This document shows positions 25,704 through 33,173 of a stretch of 64,000 nt of DNA, in pieces. Both the position numbers and the translations under genes were made by a program. Each line of letters opens with the position of its first letter. Position 1 is the first letter of the stretch. The notes below the pieces were generated by a model that did not search any database, was not told the DNA's origin, and saw nothing but the letters and a program-made list of their open reading frames with translations. The stretch is from Streptomyces sp. G-G2 (GTDB taxonomy: Bacteria; Actinomycetota; Actinomycetes; Streptomycetales; Streptomycetaceae), in assembly GCF_030063135.1 (NCBI RefSeq), contig NZ_JASISO010000018.1:59219-123218 (forward strand), in the 5' to 3' direction.

Positions 25704-26801
25704 ATGAACCGGACACAGGACAGCACCACCCCCGGCCGGCTCTTGGTCGTGGACTGCGCGCCAGGCACCACGGCGCTGACCGAGCTGGCGGATCTGAGCG
25801 GCCTCGGCTTCGAACCGACCGTCAACGTCAGGCGAGTGGCAGACCCCGAACTGCGGTCGCGCATCGCGGCGCGGTGGCGGACCGTGGACTTCGACGGGTT
25901 CGCGGAGGAGGAGCTGGCCCGGCAGCTCGAGGACAGTGGCCTCGGCTACCAGGCCCTGAAGTGCCGGGCAGGTATTCCCCTCACCGAGGCCGTACTGGAA
26001 CGGGCGACCGCGGACTCCCTCCAGCACCGCCTGATGCTGGTCGGCCGCGCGGCGGCGGGCTCGGACACCTTCGACGCGGCAGCCGCACGACGTCTGGGCG
26101 TCGCTCTGCGTACCACGCCCGGGGCCAACGCGGCGGCCGTCGCGGAACTGACTCTGGCCCTCATGCTCGACGCCCTGCGCGGCGTATCCCGGCGGGCGCA
26201 GGCCCTGCGCGAGGACTCCTGGGCCACAGCTGCCGCGGACCTGCCTACGGGCAGCCTGTCAGGTGCCCGCGTCGGACTGGTGGGTTCCGGAGCCACGGCA
26301 CGACGGGTCGCCGAGCTGGTGCGCGCCTTCGGCGCCGGGGTCTATGTGCTCGGATCCCCCCGGTTCACACCGGAACGCGCGGCCGGGTGGCCCGGAACCC
26401 AAGTCGCCTCCCTGCAAGCTCTGCTGGAGAGCTGTGACGTCGTCTCCGTGCACGTGCCCGCCACGGCGGAGACGAACGGTCTGATCGGCGCCGGGGAACT
26501 GCGACTGATGAAGCCGGGATCGGTGCTGGTCAACACCGCACGGGCGAGCGTGGTCCACGAAGCCGACCTCGACCGCGCCCTGCGGGACCCGGAATCGGGC
26601 CCGTGGCACGCGGCCGTCGACGTCTTCGAGGGGGAGGGGGCCGGATTCGCCTCGCCCCTCAGGGACAACCCCCACTGCACCCTCTCCCCGCACGCCGCAG
26701 GCATGACCCGCTCGGCCATGCAGGAGGCCTCGCGCCGAATCGTGGCCGAATTCGCGCGCTACGTCGAAGAGAACGTCGTCGTGAGCGGCAGGTCCAGGTG
26801 A
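25704..26801 (+). CDS. D-isomer 2-hydroxyacid dehydrogenase-family protein
   Basis: 365 residues. The NAD-binding domain has GLVGSGATARRVAEL (a variant of GxGxxG, about residue 191) and the catalytic residues expected of the family: Arg in NTARASVVHEADL, Glu in DVFEGEG, and His in SPHAAGMT. It is related to phosphoglycerate/hydroxypyruvate reductases, but the N-terminal domain is divergent and the true 2-oxoacid substrate is unknown. GGAGGG lies 11 bases before the ATG at 25704. It appears to be a single gene. Confidence 0.85.
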   Translation: MNRTQDSTTPGRLLVVDCAPGTTALTELADLSGLGFEPTVNVRRVADPELRSRIAARWRTVDFDGFAEEELARQLEDSGLGYQALKCRAGIPLTEAVLERATADSLQHRLMLVGRAAAGSDTFDAAAARRLGVALRTTPGANAAAVAELTLALMLDALRGVSRRAQALREDSWATAAADLPTGSLSGARVGLVGSGATARRVAELVRAFGAGVYVLGSPRFTPERAAGWPGTQVASLQALLESCDVVSVHVPATAETNGLIGAGELRLMKPGSVLVNTARASVVHEADLDRALRDPESGPWHAAVDVFEGEGAGFASPLRDNPHCTLSPHAAGMTRSAMQEASRRIVAEFARYVEENVVVSGRSR

Positions 26802-26813
26802 CATCAGGACACT

Positions 26814-26972
26814 TCACTCCGCGGCGGGCACCCCCAGCGCGTTCAGCACCGCGTCGTTCCCCAGCGAGCACACCGCGACCATCGGGGCCCGGTGACCCAC
26901 CAGCCGCCACGCCTGGGCCGACTGCGCGAGCAGGTCCAGGGTAGTCATGCGTGCGCGGGCAATGGCCAACAT
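26814..26972 (-). pseudogene. 3' fragment of an unidentified gene
   Basis: A 52-codon minus-strand frame ending GNDAVLNALGVPAAE has strongly GC-biased third positions typical of genuine coding sequence. Upstream of 26972 the coding character is lost, suggesting a truncated gene. The family is not recognised. The rest of the gap to 27240 holds nothing I can support. Confidence 0.35.
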
Positions 26973-27240
26973 CCTGTTCGGCACACCCGGGCACCTCGAC
27001 CGAGTGCACCGCTGCGAGTTACGCAGATTCCAGCTCCGACCCCACCTGATCGATGGCGTTCTCACCGCGACCAGCCTGACCCTCAAGGCGCCGACCCCAC
27101 GATGGAAACCTCGCTGACGCGGCAAGTCCGCGCAGGGCATATCCGGGTCTCCCCACCGGTTCCACAGCGTGTGGTGCCACGTGTCGGCAACGAGGCCGGG
27201 CCGGGTGGTCGTCCGTCCGCCGCGGAGGCGTAGACAGCCA

Positions 27241-27954
27241 TCAACCCTCTGACGCTGCCACGGCTACGGGCAGTGGCCGGTGGCTCTGGGTCCCAAGGAC
27301 TGGGCCGGAATCGTCAGTGGCGCGCCGAAGTGCGGCCCAGGTTCCCCAGCCGGCCTCGGCTTCGATCGCGGTCCAGTGCCCGGGCAGGGCCGAGGCGACG
27401 TCTTCGGCCGGCAGATACAGAGGTCCGTCTTCGCCGAGTTGGTTGATCCACAGCAGGACGCCGTCCGACGCGAGTACGCGGCTCGTCTCGGCAGGAAACA
27501 GGAGCATGTCGATTGCGACGATGGCGGCCACCGAGCCGTCGGCGGTCGGCAGGGTGCTGGCGTCTGCACGTACACGCCATGGGGAACGTCCGGCGGCCTG
27601 GCGGAGCATCTCCTGGGATATGTCCATGCTGACGACTGCGGGATAGGCGCTGGCGAGTAGCTCGGTGAACTGGCCCGTTCCGGAGCCCAGTTCCAGGCAG
27701 AGGCCGTGGGGGAGGGGGCCGCTGCGGGACAGGGCGTCGCGGAGTGGATCGTCGCGGCCCGTGGCCTGGGTGGTGTCCCAGTCGGCGGCCATCTGGTCGA
27801 ACTGGGTGCTGAGGAAGCGGGCGGCTTCGACTGTCCAGGGACGGTGTCCGGCAGCGAGGTCGCGGGCGAAGGACCGGAATGCTTCAGCGGTTGCCTGCGG
27901 CGGGACGGGTTTGCCGTCCGGGCTGGGCAGGACGCGCGGCAATGTCGCAATCAC
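27241..27954 (-). CDS. SAM-dependent methyltransferase (class I)
   Basis: 237 residues with the Rossmann methyltransferase motif I LCLELGSGTGQFTELL (about residue 86), an acidic end of strand two (VVSMDIS), DGSVAAIVAIDMLLFP as motif II region, and LLWINQLGEDGPLY. It resembles methylase type 11/12 proteins. Substrate is unknown. GTG at 27954 opens the frame. Confidence 0.8.
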   Translation of the reverse strand: MIATLPRVLPSPDGKPVPPQATAEAFRSFARDLAAGHRPWTVEAARFLSTQFDQMAADWDTTQATGRDDPLRDALSRSGPLPHGLCLELGSGTGQFTELLASAYPAVVSMDISQEMLRQAAGRSPWRVRADASTLPTADGSVAAIVAIDMLLFPAETSRVLASDGVLLWINQLGEDGPLYLPAEDVASALPGHWTAIEAEAGWGTWAALRRATDDSGPVLGTQSHRPLPVAVAASEG

Positions 27955-28043
27955 GCCGCTAGTTGAGCACGCGGCGGCCGTGCAGGGATCGGTCCTTGGG
28001 TGGAGGATTGGCTACACCCCTGGGTGCAGAGAGACGAGGGTAG

Positions 28044-28796
28044 TCAGTGGTGATGGCCCTCGTCCCGGTCTCCGGAAGCCTTCTCATGGCCAGGCTTGAT
28101 GGGGTGTCCTCCGCGGTCGTCGCCGTTGCCGGGTCGACCGCCCGTCTTGCGGAGCATGTCCCGTCCGCCGGTATGGAAGAACTGGATCAGGAGCGCGGGG
28201 GCAAGGAGAAGGAAAACGATGTTGAGCCAGGTGGCGTGGTGCCAGGTGCCCCCTCCACAGGCATCTTGGCGTCGGCCCGGTCGCGAATGAGGCCATGGCC
28301 GTTGAAGGCGAACTCGACGACATAGCCGGCGATGACGCTGGCGAAGGGCCGCCCCGTAATCCCCGGCGGGCGCGCGACGCCGGCCACGGCACCTCGCCGC
28401 GTTGTGGGATCGCCCGGATACACCCGGTATGAGGACGACCCTGCGCCGTGCGAGGCGCCGCATCCGATGCCGCGCGCTGGTCCACCGCGGCGTACGGGAC
28501 AACCATTGGGCAGAAGGCGCCGAGCAGGCCGAGGAGGAAGCGGGCCATCTTCGCGCCGTAGTACTTCTGGTAGGTGTTCAGGATCGGAAGGATCGGAAGG
28601 ATCAGCAGGTCGGCTCGGCGAAGACGAACGCGATGACGACGCCGCCGCCGAAGCTGATGCCGCCCTTCTGCAGCACGACCGCGAGCGGCACGTTTCCGAT
28701 CGAGCGGACGAACGAGGCGAGCGCAACGAGCGGGCCGATGACCGGGCCCCACAGGCCCTCAGGCCGTGTGCGGCTTCGGGAATCCGGCGAGGTCAC
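28044..28796 (-). pseudogene. Frameshifted YraQ/ArsP-type (DUF318) permease
   Basis: Successive minus-strand frames together spell a predicted-permease C-terminal half. GPLVALASFVRSIGNVPLA near 28700 is in one frame, LPILNTYQKYYGAKMARFLLG near 28560 in the next, ASVIAGYVVEFAFNGHGL near 28320 in a third, and WLNIVFLLLAPALLIQFF with a His-rich end near 28050-28230 in a fourth. At least three frameshifts separate these segments, so no intact protein can be made, and the N-terminal half is absent. The family includes ArsP, an exporter of trivalent organoarsenicals. It lies directly downstream of the ArsO-like gene on the same strand, as expected for a decayed member of the ars operon. Sequencing error could explain one shift but hardly all. 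Confidence 0.75.
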
Positions 28797-28882
28797 CTGC
28801 GGTGCGCGCGCTGATGGCGTCCGCCGCGGGCCACATGCCCGCGCGGGCCGGCCCCTACTCCTGCGCTCGTGGGCCGCGGTGG

Positions 28883-30268
28883 TCAGCAGCCGCCGGAGGA
28901 GGCGGGGGCGCCGACACCGATCTGCAGCGTGGTTGTGGCGGGAGCGGCGCAGCAGCCGCCGCCGGTGTCCTCCGTCGGTTCGGGCTGGTCGAAGAGGCCG
29001 GCGCCGCCGCAGACGCCGGTTTCGGGGAGGGTGAGTTCGACGCGCTCGGCGGCTTCCTGGTCACCGGCGAGGGCTGCGGCGATGGAGCGGACCTGCTCGT
29101 AGCCGGTCATGGCGAGGAAGGTCGGGGCGCGGCCGTAGGACTTCATGCCGACGAGGTAGACGCCCTTCTCGGGGTGCGAAAGCTCGTTGACGCCGTGGGG
29201 ATAGACGGTGCCGCAGGAGTGCTGGTTGGGGTCGATCAGCGGGGCCAGCTCGGTGGGTGCCTGGAGGCGCTCGTCGAGGCCGAGGCGGAGTTCGGACAGG
29301 AAGGCCAGGTCGGGGCGGAAGCCGGTCAGGCCGATGACCTCGTCGACCGGGTCGAGCAGCTGGCCGTCCTCGCCGACGAGGACCAGGCGGCCTTCGGGGT
29401 CCTGCTCGACTCCCTGGGTGCGGAAGCCGGTGACCGCGTCCGCGTATCCGTTGTCGACGGCGGCCTTGGCGGCGAGGCCGAGGGCGCCGCGGGCGGGGAG
29501 CTGGTCGGCGGCGCCGCCGCCGAAGGTGGAGCCGCTGATGCCGCGCCGCAGGATCCACACGGCGTGGGTGCCGGGCTCTTCCTCGGCGAGGTCGGCCAGG
29601 TACGCGAGGGCGGTGAAGGCGGAGGCGCCGGAGCCGATGACGGCGGTGCGCTTGCCTGCGTACCGGGCGCGCTGGGCGGGGTCCTTGAGGTCGGGGACGC
29701 GGTACGAGATGCGGTCTGCTGCCGTGCGCTCGCCGAGGGCGGGAAGGCCGTCGCCGCCGATGGGGCTCGGGGTCGACCAGGTGCCGGAGGCGTCGATGAC
29801 GGCGGCGGCGAAGATCCGCTCCTCGCGGCCGTCGGCGGTCGTGAGGTGGACGCTGAAGGGCTGGGCGTCGCGGTCGGCGTCCACGACGCGGTCGCGGCCG
29901 GCCCGGGAGACACCGGTGACCGTCGCGTTGTAGCGCACCCGCTCGCCCAGCACCTCGGCCAGCGGCTGGAGGTACCTCTCCGCCCAGTCGCCACCGGTCG
30001 GGTACGTGGCGCCGTCGGGCTTGACCCACCCTGTCGGGGCGAGGAGCTTCTCGGCCGCCGGGTCGGTGACTTCGGCCCAGGTGGAGAACAGCCGTACGTG
30101 GGACCAGTCGCGGGCCGCGGTGCCCGCGCTCGGGCCGGTCTCCAGGACCAGGGGCGTGAGGCCGCGGTCGACGAGGTGGGCGGCGGCGGCCAGGCCGACG
30201 GGGCCGGCGCCGATGACCACGGTCGGCAAGGTGGCGGGTGTGGTGTTGTCGCTCATCCGGGGCTCCAT
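28883..30268 (-). CDS. arsO: ArsO-like flavin-binding monooxygenase
   Basis: About 461 residues. The FAD motif TVVIGAGPVGLAAAAHL is at the N-terminus and the second nucleotide motif AVIGSGASAF in the middle, with the late strand GVYLVGMKSYGRAP. The C-terminus is cysteine-bearing (GGGCCAAP, terminal SSGGC), which could bind arsenic(III). This architecture is that of the flavoprotein found in actinobacterial ars clusters and often called ArsO; its reaction is not established, though arsenical oxidation has been proposed. It is divergent from arsR, with ArsR-type inverted repeats between. ATG 30268 is preceded by GGAAG; ATG 30256 is an alternative. Confidence 0.85.
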   Translation of the reverse strand: MEPRMSDNTTPATLPTVVIGAGPVGLAAAAHLVDRGLTPLVLETGPSAGTAARDWSHVRLFSTWAEVTDPAAEKLLAPTGWVKPDGATYPTGGDWAERYLQPLAEVLGERVRYNATVTGVSRAGRDRVVDADRDAQPFSVHLTTADGREERIFAAAVIDASGTWSTPSPIGGDGLPALGERTAADRISYRVPDLKDPAQRARYAGKRTAVIGSGASAFTALAYLADLAEEEPGTHAVWILRRGISGSTFGGGAADQLPARGALGLAAKAAVDNGYADAVTGFRTQGVEQDPEGRLVLVGEDGQLLDPVDEVIGLTGFRPDLAFLSELRLGLDERLQAPTELAPLIDPNQHSCGTVYPHGVNELSHPEKGVYLVGMKSYGRAPTFLAMTGYEQVRSIAAALAGDQEAAERVELTLPETGVCGGAGLFDQPEPTEDTGGGCCAAPATTTLQIGVGAPASSGGC

Positions 30269-30302
30269 GGGCAGGCTTCCGTCGATCTTCTGGTTCGACG
30301 TT

Positions 30303-30319
30303 TGTCGATATGGTCGACA
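30303..30319. promoter_or_regulatory. ArsR-type inverted repeat (arsO side)
   Basis: TGTCGA-TATGG-TCGACA, a perfect 6-5-6 inverted repeat lying 35 bases upstream of arsO and 44 upstream of arsR. It shares its half-site with the second repeat near the arsR start. Confidence 0.55.
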
Positions 30320-30348
30320 CCTGGAGCTTGCACCCAAGCATCGACCGA

Positions 30349-30370
30349 TGTCAATATCGACACATGTCGA
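30349..30370. promoter_or_regulatory. Overlapping ArsR-type repeats at arsR start
   Basis: TGTCAAT-ATCGACA (30349-30362, one mismatch) overlaps TCGACA-CA-TGTCGA (30357-30370, perfect), which spans the arsR ATG at 30364. The half-sites match the 30303 repeat, so the same protein probably binds both and represses transcription in both directions. Confidence 0.55.
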
Positions 30371-30735
30371 ACCCGAAGGTCGAGCTGCCCCTCTTCAGCG
30401 AGTCCGCCGCGCCGTGCTGCCCGCCGCTGAACGAACGGCCGCTGAGTGCGGAAGAGGCCGAGCGGACATCGAAGATGTTCAAGGCGCTCGGCGACCCGGT
30501 GCGGCTACGGCTGTTCTCGCTGGTCGCCTCGCACGCGGGCGGCGAGGCGTGCGTGTGCGACATCTCCGACGTCGGCGTCTCCCAGCCGACCGTCTCCCAC
30601 CACCTGAAGAAGCTCAAGGACGCCGGACTGCTGTCCTCCGAGCGGCGCGGCACCTGGGTCTACTACCGCGTCGAGCCCGCCGTCCTGGCGACCATGGGAG
30701 CGCTGCTGACCACCGCCGCCACGAAGGCGGCCTGA
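30364..30735 (+). CDS. arsR: ArsR-family metalloregulator (first)
   Basis: 123 residues. N-terminal PCCPPLNERPLS carries a vicinal Cys pair. A winged helix follows with MFKALGDPVRLRLFSLV, CVCDISDVGVSQPTVSHHLKKLKDAGLL and the wing RRGTWVYYRVEP. The CVC pair at the start of the recognition helix and the N-terminal CC are candidate As(III) ligands. It is divergent from arsO and only five bases before the GNAT gene, making an arsR-arsN transcription unit. It is likely autoregulated through the repeats at 30303-30370. Confidence 0.92.
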   Translation: MSNPKVELPLFSESAAPCCPPLNERPLSAEEAERTSKMFKALGDPVRLRLFSLVASHAGGEACVCDISDVGVSQPTVSHHLKKLKDAGLLSSERRGTWVYYRVEPAVLATMGALLTTAATKAA

Positions 30736-30740
30736 CGCGG

Positions 30741-31229
30741 ATGCGCATCGCCGCGCTGCTTTCGGAACACGCGGACGAGGTCCTGGCGATCTACCAGGCC
30801 GGGATCGACGAGGGCAACGCCACCTTCGAGACCACCGCACCGACGTGGACCGCCTTCGACGCCGCCAAGCTGCCCGAGCACCGCTTCGCCGCCCTCGGAG
30901 AGGACGGCAAGGTCCTGGGCTGGGTCGCCGCGAGTGCGGTCTCGGACCGGTGCGCGTACGCGGGCGTGGTCGAGCATTCCGTCTACATCCACCCGGGCGC
31001 CCGCGGGAGGGGTGTCGCCCGCGCGTTGCTGGACGAGCTGATCGCGTCCACGGAGGCGGTGGGGATCTGGACGATCCAGTCCGGCATCTTCCCCGAGAAC
31101 ACCGCCAGCCTCGCCCTCCACCAGCGGGCCGGGTTCCGGGTCGTCGGCACCCGCGAGCGCGTCGGACGCCACCACGACGCCTGGCGCGACGTCGTCCTCC
31201 TTGAACGCCGGAGCCCGTCGGTCCTCTGA
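30741..31229 (+). CDS. arsN: ArsN-like GNAT N-acetyltransferase
   Basis: 162 residues, GNAT fold. The acetyl-CoA loop is HPGARGRGVARALL, and FPENTASLALHQRAGFRVVGTRERVGRHHDAWRD-like C-terminal sequence (key residues ENxAS, H, GF, GR) is typical of the phosphinothricin/arsinothricin acetyltransferase branch. Characterised ArsN1 proteins N-acetylate arsinothricin, and the branch also includes phosphinothricin and methionine-sulfoximine acetyltransferases. Placement five bases after arsR in an ars cluster supports the arsenical assignment, but the substrate is inferred. Confidence 0.82.
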   Translation: MRIAALLSEHADEVLAIYQAGIDEGNATFETTAPTWTAFDAAKLPEHRFAALGEDGKVLGWVAASAVSDRCAYAGVVEHSVYIHPGARGRGVARALLDELIASTEAVGIWTIQSGIFPENTASLALHQRAGFRVVGTRERVGRHHDAWRDVVLLERRSPSVL

Positions 31230-31294
31230 CGGCTGCGCGAACGGCGTCGCACCAGGTCGAACCAGGAGCGCTTCTATCCCGGCCGCCCGCTCAA

Positions 31295-32089
31295 TCAGGC
31301 GGAGGGTTGACCGCTAGCCGTCTTGCCGCTCATGAAGATGACCGACACCAGCGCCAGCCCGACCGCAGTGCCTACGAGCTGCATGCCTATGAACGCAGGC
31401 ACCGAGGCCGGGGCGATGCCCGCGAAGGTGTCGGTGAACAACCGCCCGATGGTCACGGCCGGATTGGCGAAGGAGGTGGAGGAGGTGAACCAGTACGCGG
31501 CGCCGATGTACGAGGCGACGGCGACGGGTGCGAAGCGGAGCCGGTCGGTTCGGGCGAGGCCGAAGATCAGGAGGATCAGGCCGGCCGTCGCAACGACTTC
31601 ACCCAGCAGCAGGTTGCCCGCCGAGCGCTCGTGCGTGGACCACTTCACCAGCGGCTCGCCGAACATCGCGTCAGCCAGGACGGCACCCACGATGGCCCCC
31701 GCGATCTGTGAAGGTACGTAGACGGCCAGCTCGCGCGCGGTGACGCCGGCGCCGCCGCGGCGGGCGGTCCACCACTCGGCCAGCGTGACGGCCGGGTTGA
31801 AGTGGGCGCCGGAGACCGGGCCGAGGAGCGTGATGAGGACACCGAGGCCGAAGACGGTGGCCGTGGAGTTGGCCAGCAGTTGGAGGGCCACGTCGTCAGT
31901 GAGCTCGGTGGCCTGGATTCCGGAGCCGACCACCACCGCGACCAGGGCCGCGGAGCCGACCAGTTCGGCGACGGCGCGGGCGATCAGCGGAGTCCGGGGC
32001 GGGGTGGCACCGGGTGCGGGCCGGGGCGCGTCGGCGGCTATGACGATCTCCGCTGCGGGGGCGGCGCCGACGGGCTCGGTTGCGGTCAC
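31295..32089 (-). CDS. aqpS: AqpS-like aquaglyceroporin (arsenite channel)
   Basis: 264-residue MIP-family channel with six hydrophobic segments and both pore motifs intact: HFNPAVTLAEWW and SFANPAVTIGRLF. A polar, alanine-rich N-terminal tail of about 40 residues precedes the first helix. In ars clusters this branch (AqpS) lets arsenite made by ArsC leave the cell down its gradient. GTG at 32089 follows GAGGAGAA by about seven bases, which decides the start against a longer frame. It lies 40 bases downstream of the second arsR, in one operon. Confidence 0.88.
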   Translation of the reverse strand: MTATEPVGAAPAAEIVIAADAPRPAPGATPPRTPLIARAVAELVGSAALVAVVVGSGIQATELTDDVALQLLANSTATVFGLGVLITLLGPVSGAHFNPAVTLAEWWTARRGGAGVTARELAVYVPSQIAGAIVGAVLADAMFGEPLVKWSTHERSAGNLLLGEVVATAGLILLIFGLARTDRLRFAPVAVASYIGAAYWFTSSTSFANPAVTIGRLFTDTFAGIAPASVPAFIGMQLVGTAVGLALVSVIFMSGKTASGQPSA

Positions 32090-32129
32090 GACAGGTTCTC
32101 CTCGGGCAGGTGAGGCAAAAGGGGGAGAG

Positions 32130-32444
32130 CTACGGGCAGGACCGCTTGAGGTTCGCCCCGGCGGTGGCGCGCGCCGTCTGGGCGAGGTCGGCGAACTGAC
32201 CCGCGAGGGCTTCGATGACTTCCGGGCGCAGGCGGTAGTAGATGTACCTCCCACACGGCTCCGTATCGACGAACCCGGCTTCGCGCAGCACCTTGAGGTG
32301 GTTGGAGAGGTTGGTCTGCTTGGCGCCCGTCTCCTCGACGAGGTGGGTGGTGCAGAGCGTCTGATTGGCGAGGAGGGTTACGATCTGGAGCCTGAGCGGG
32401 TCGGCCAGAACCCGGATCAGATCAGTGTCGACTGACGTCATCAT
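32130..32444 (-). CDS. arsR: ArsR-family metalloregulator (second)
   Basis: 104 residues: LADPLRLQIVTLLANQTLCTTHLVEETG, the recognition helix AKQTNLSNHLKVLREAGFV, and wing PCGRYIYYRLRP. Cys in the TLC motif, PCG in the wing and RSCP at the C-terminus are possible arsenite ligands, a different pattern from the first ArsR. It heads the arsR-aqpS operon and is divergent from arsC. Two consecutive start codons (32444, 32441) are present. Confidence 0.9.
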   Translation of the reverse strand: MMTSVDTDLIRVLADPLRLQIVTLLANQTLCTTHLVEETGAKQTNLSNHLKVLREAGFVDTEPCGRYIYYRLRPEVIEALAGQFADLAQTARATAGANLKRSCP

Positions 32445-32446
32445 GA

Positions 32447-32466
32447 GCTGATACTTTCACATCAGC
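32447..32466. promoter_or_regulatory. Candidate operator for second ArsR
   Basis: GCTGAT-N8-ATCAGC, a perfect 6-8-6 inverted repeat two bases upstream of the arsR2 start, with a third GCTGAT at 32487-32492 toward arsC. It would control both arsR2-aqpS and arsC. Confidence 0.5.
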
Positions 32467-32526
32467 GACGGCTGACACCATCGTCTGCTGATGCGTTCCC
32501 GCCCTGCCTGCGAGAAGAGACCCGCC

Positions 32527-32937
32527 GTGTCCAAGCCCTCTGTGCTGTTCGTCTGCGTCCACAACGCCGGCCGCTCCCAGATGGCCGCCGCCTGGCTGAC
32601 CCACCTCGCCGGGGACCGCGTCGAGGTCCGCTCCGCCGGCTCCGCGCCTGCCGACTCGGTGAACCCGGCCGCGGTCGAGGCCATGCGCGAGGTCGGCATC
32701 GACATGTCCGCCGAGACGCCGAAGGTCCTCACCGTCGACGCGGTCCATGCGTCCGACGTGTGCGTCACCATGGGCTGCGGCGACACCTGCCCCGTCTTCC
32801 CCGGCAAGCGGTACCTCGACTGGAAACTCGAAGACCCGGCCGGGCAGGGCGTGGAAGCCGTACGTCCCATCCGCGACGAGATCAAGGCCCTGGTCCAGAG
32901 CCTGATTTCCGAGATCGCACCGGCCACGACCGCCTGA
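32527..32937 (+). CDS. arsC: Arsenate reductase, low-molecular-weight phosphatase type
   Basis: 136 residues. The N-terminal P-loop FVCVHNAGRSQMAAAW contains the CX5R-S active site, and the redox region CVTMGCGDTCPVFPGKRYLDW contains the resolving cysteines and the DP-containing acid loop (LEDPAGQ). It reduces arsenate to arsenite using thioredoxin or, as in many actinobacteria, mycothiol; which one cannot be read here. GTG at 32527 is chosen because the P-loop strand begins at once. Arsenite produced would leave through AqpS, as no ACR3 or ArsB is present. Confidence 0.92.
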   Translation: MSKPSVLFVCVHNAGRSQMAAAWLTHLAGDRVEVRSAGSAPADSVNPAAVEAMREVGIDMSAETPKVLTVDAVHASDVCVTMGCGDTCPVFPGKRYLDWKLEDPAGQGVEAVRPIRDEIKALVQSLISEIAPATTA

Positions 32938-33106
32938 TCCGGCTCCGCTCTTGCCCGCGACTCCCCCTCAGCGCGTGGAGGCCGGCCCCCGGAAGAAGCG
33001 CCTTCCCTCAGGTCGCGACATCTCCCGTCGCTGCTCCCGTGAGAGACAGCGGTTCATGGACTGCCCAAGGTCGACGCACGGGTTCGCGTCCCGTCGTTCG
33101 CTCCAT

Positions 33107-33139
33107 GGCAAGCCCCAGGTCATCGGCCTGGGGCTTGCC
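33107..33139. terminator. 13-bp hairpin terminator between arsC and amine oxidase
   Basis: Perfect inverted repeat GGCAAGCCCCAGG / CCTGGGGCTTGCC with a 7-base loop, placed between convergent genes, so it can serve both. Confidence 0.7.
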
Positions 33140-33173
33140 TGCCACGGGCGTCTCCTCGGCGGTTCCGCTCGCG

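Noticed and set aside
26943..27117. Plus-strand 57-codon ORF starting MRARAMANILFGTPG
   Set aside because: Third-position GC bias favours the opposite strand in this stretch and no ribosome site is present.
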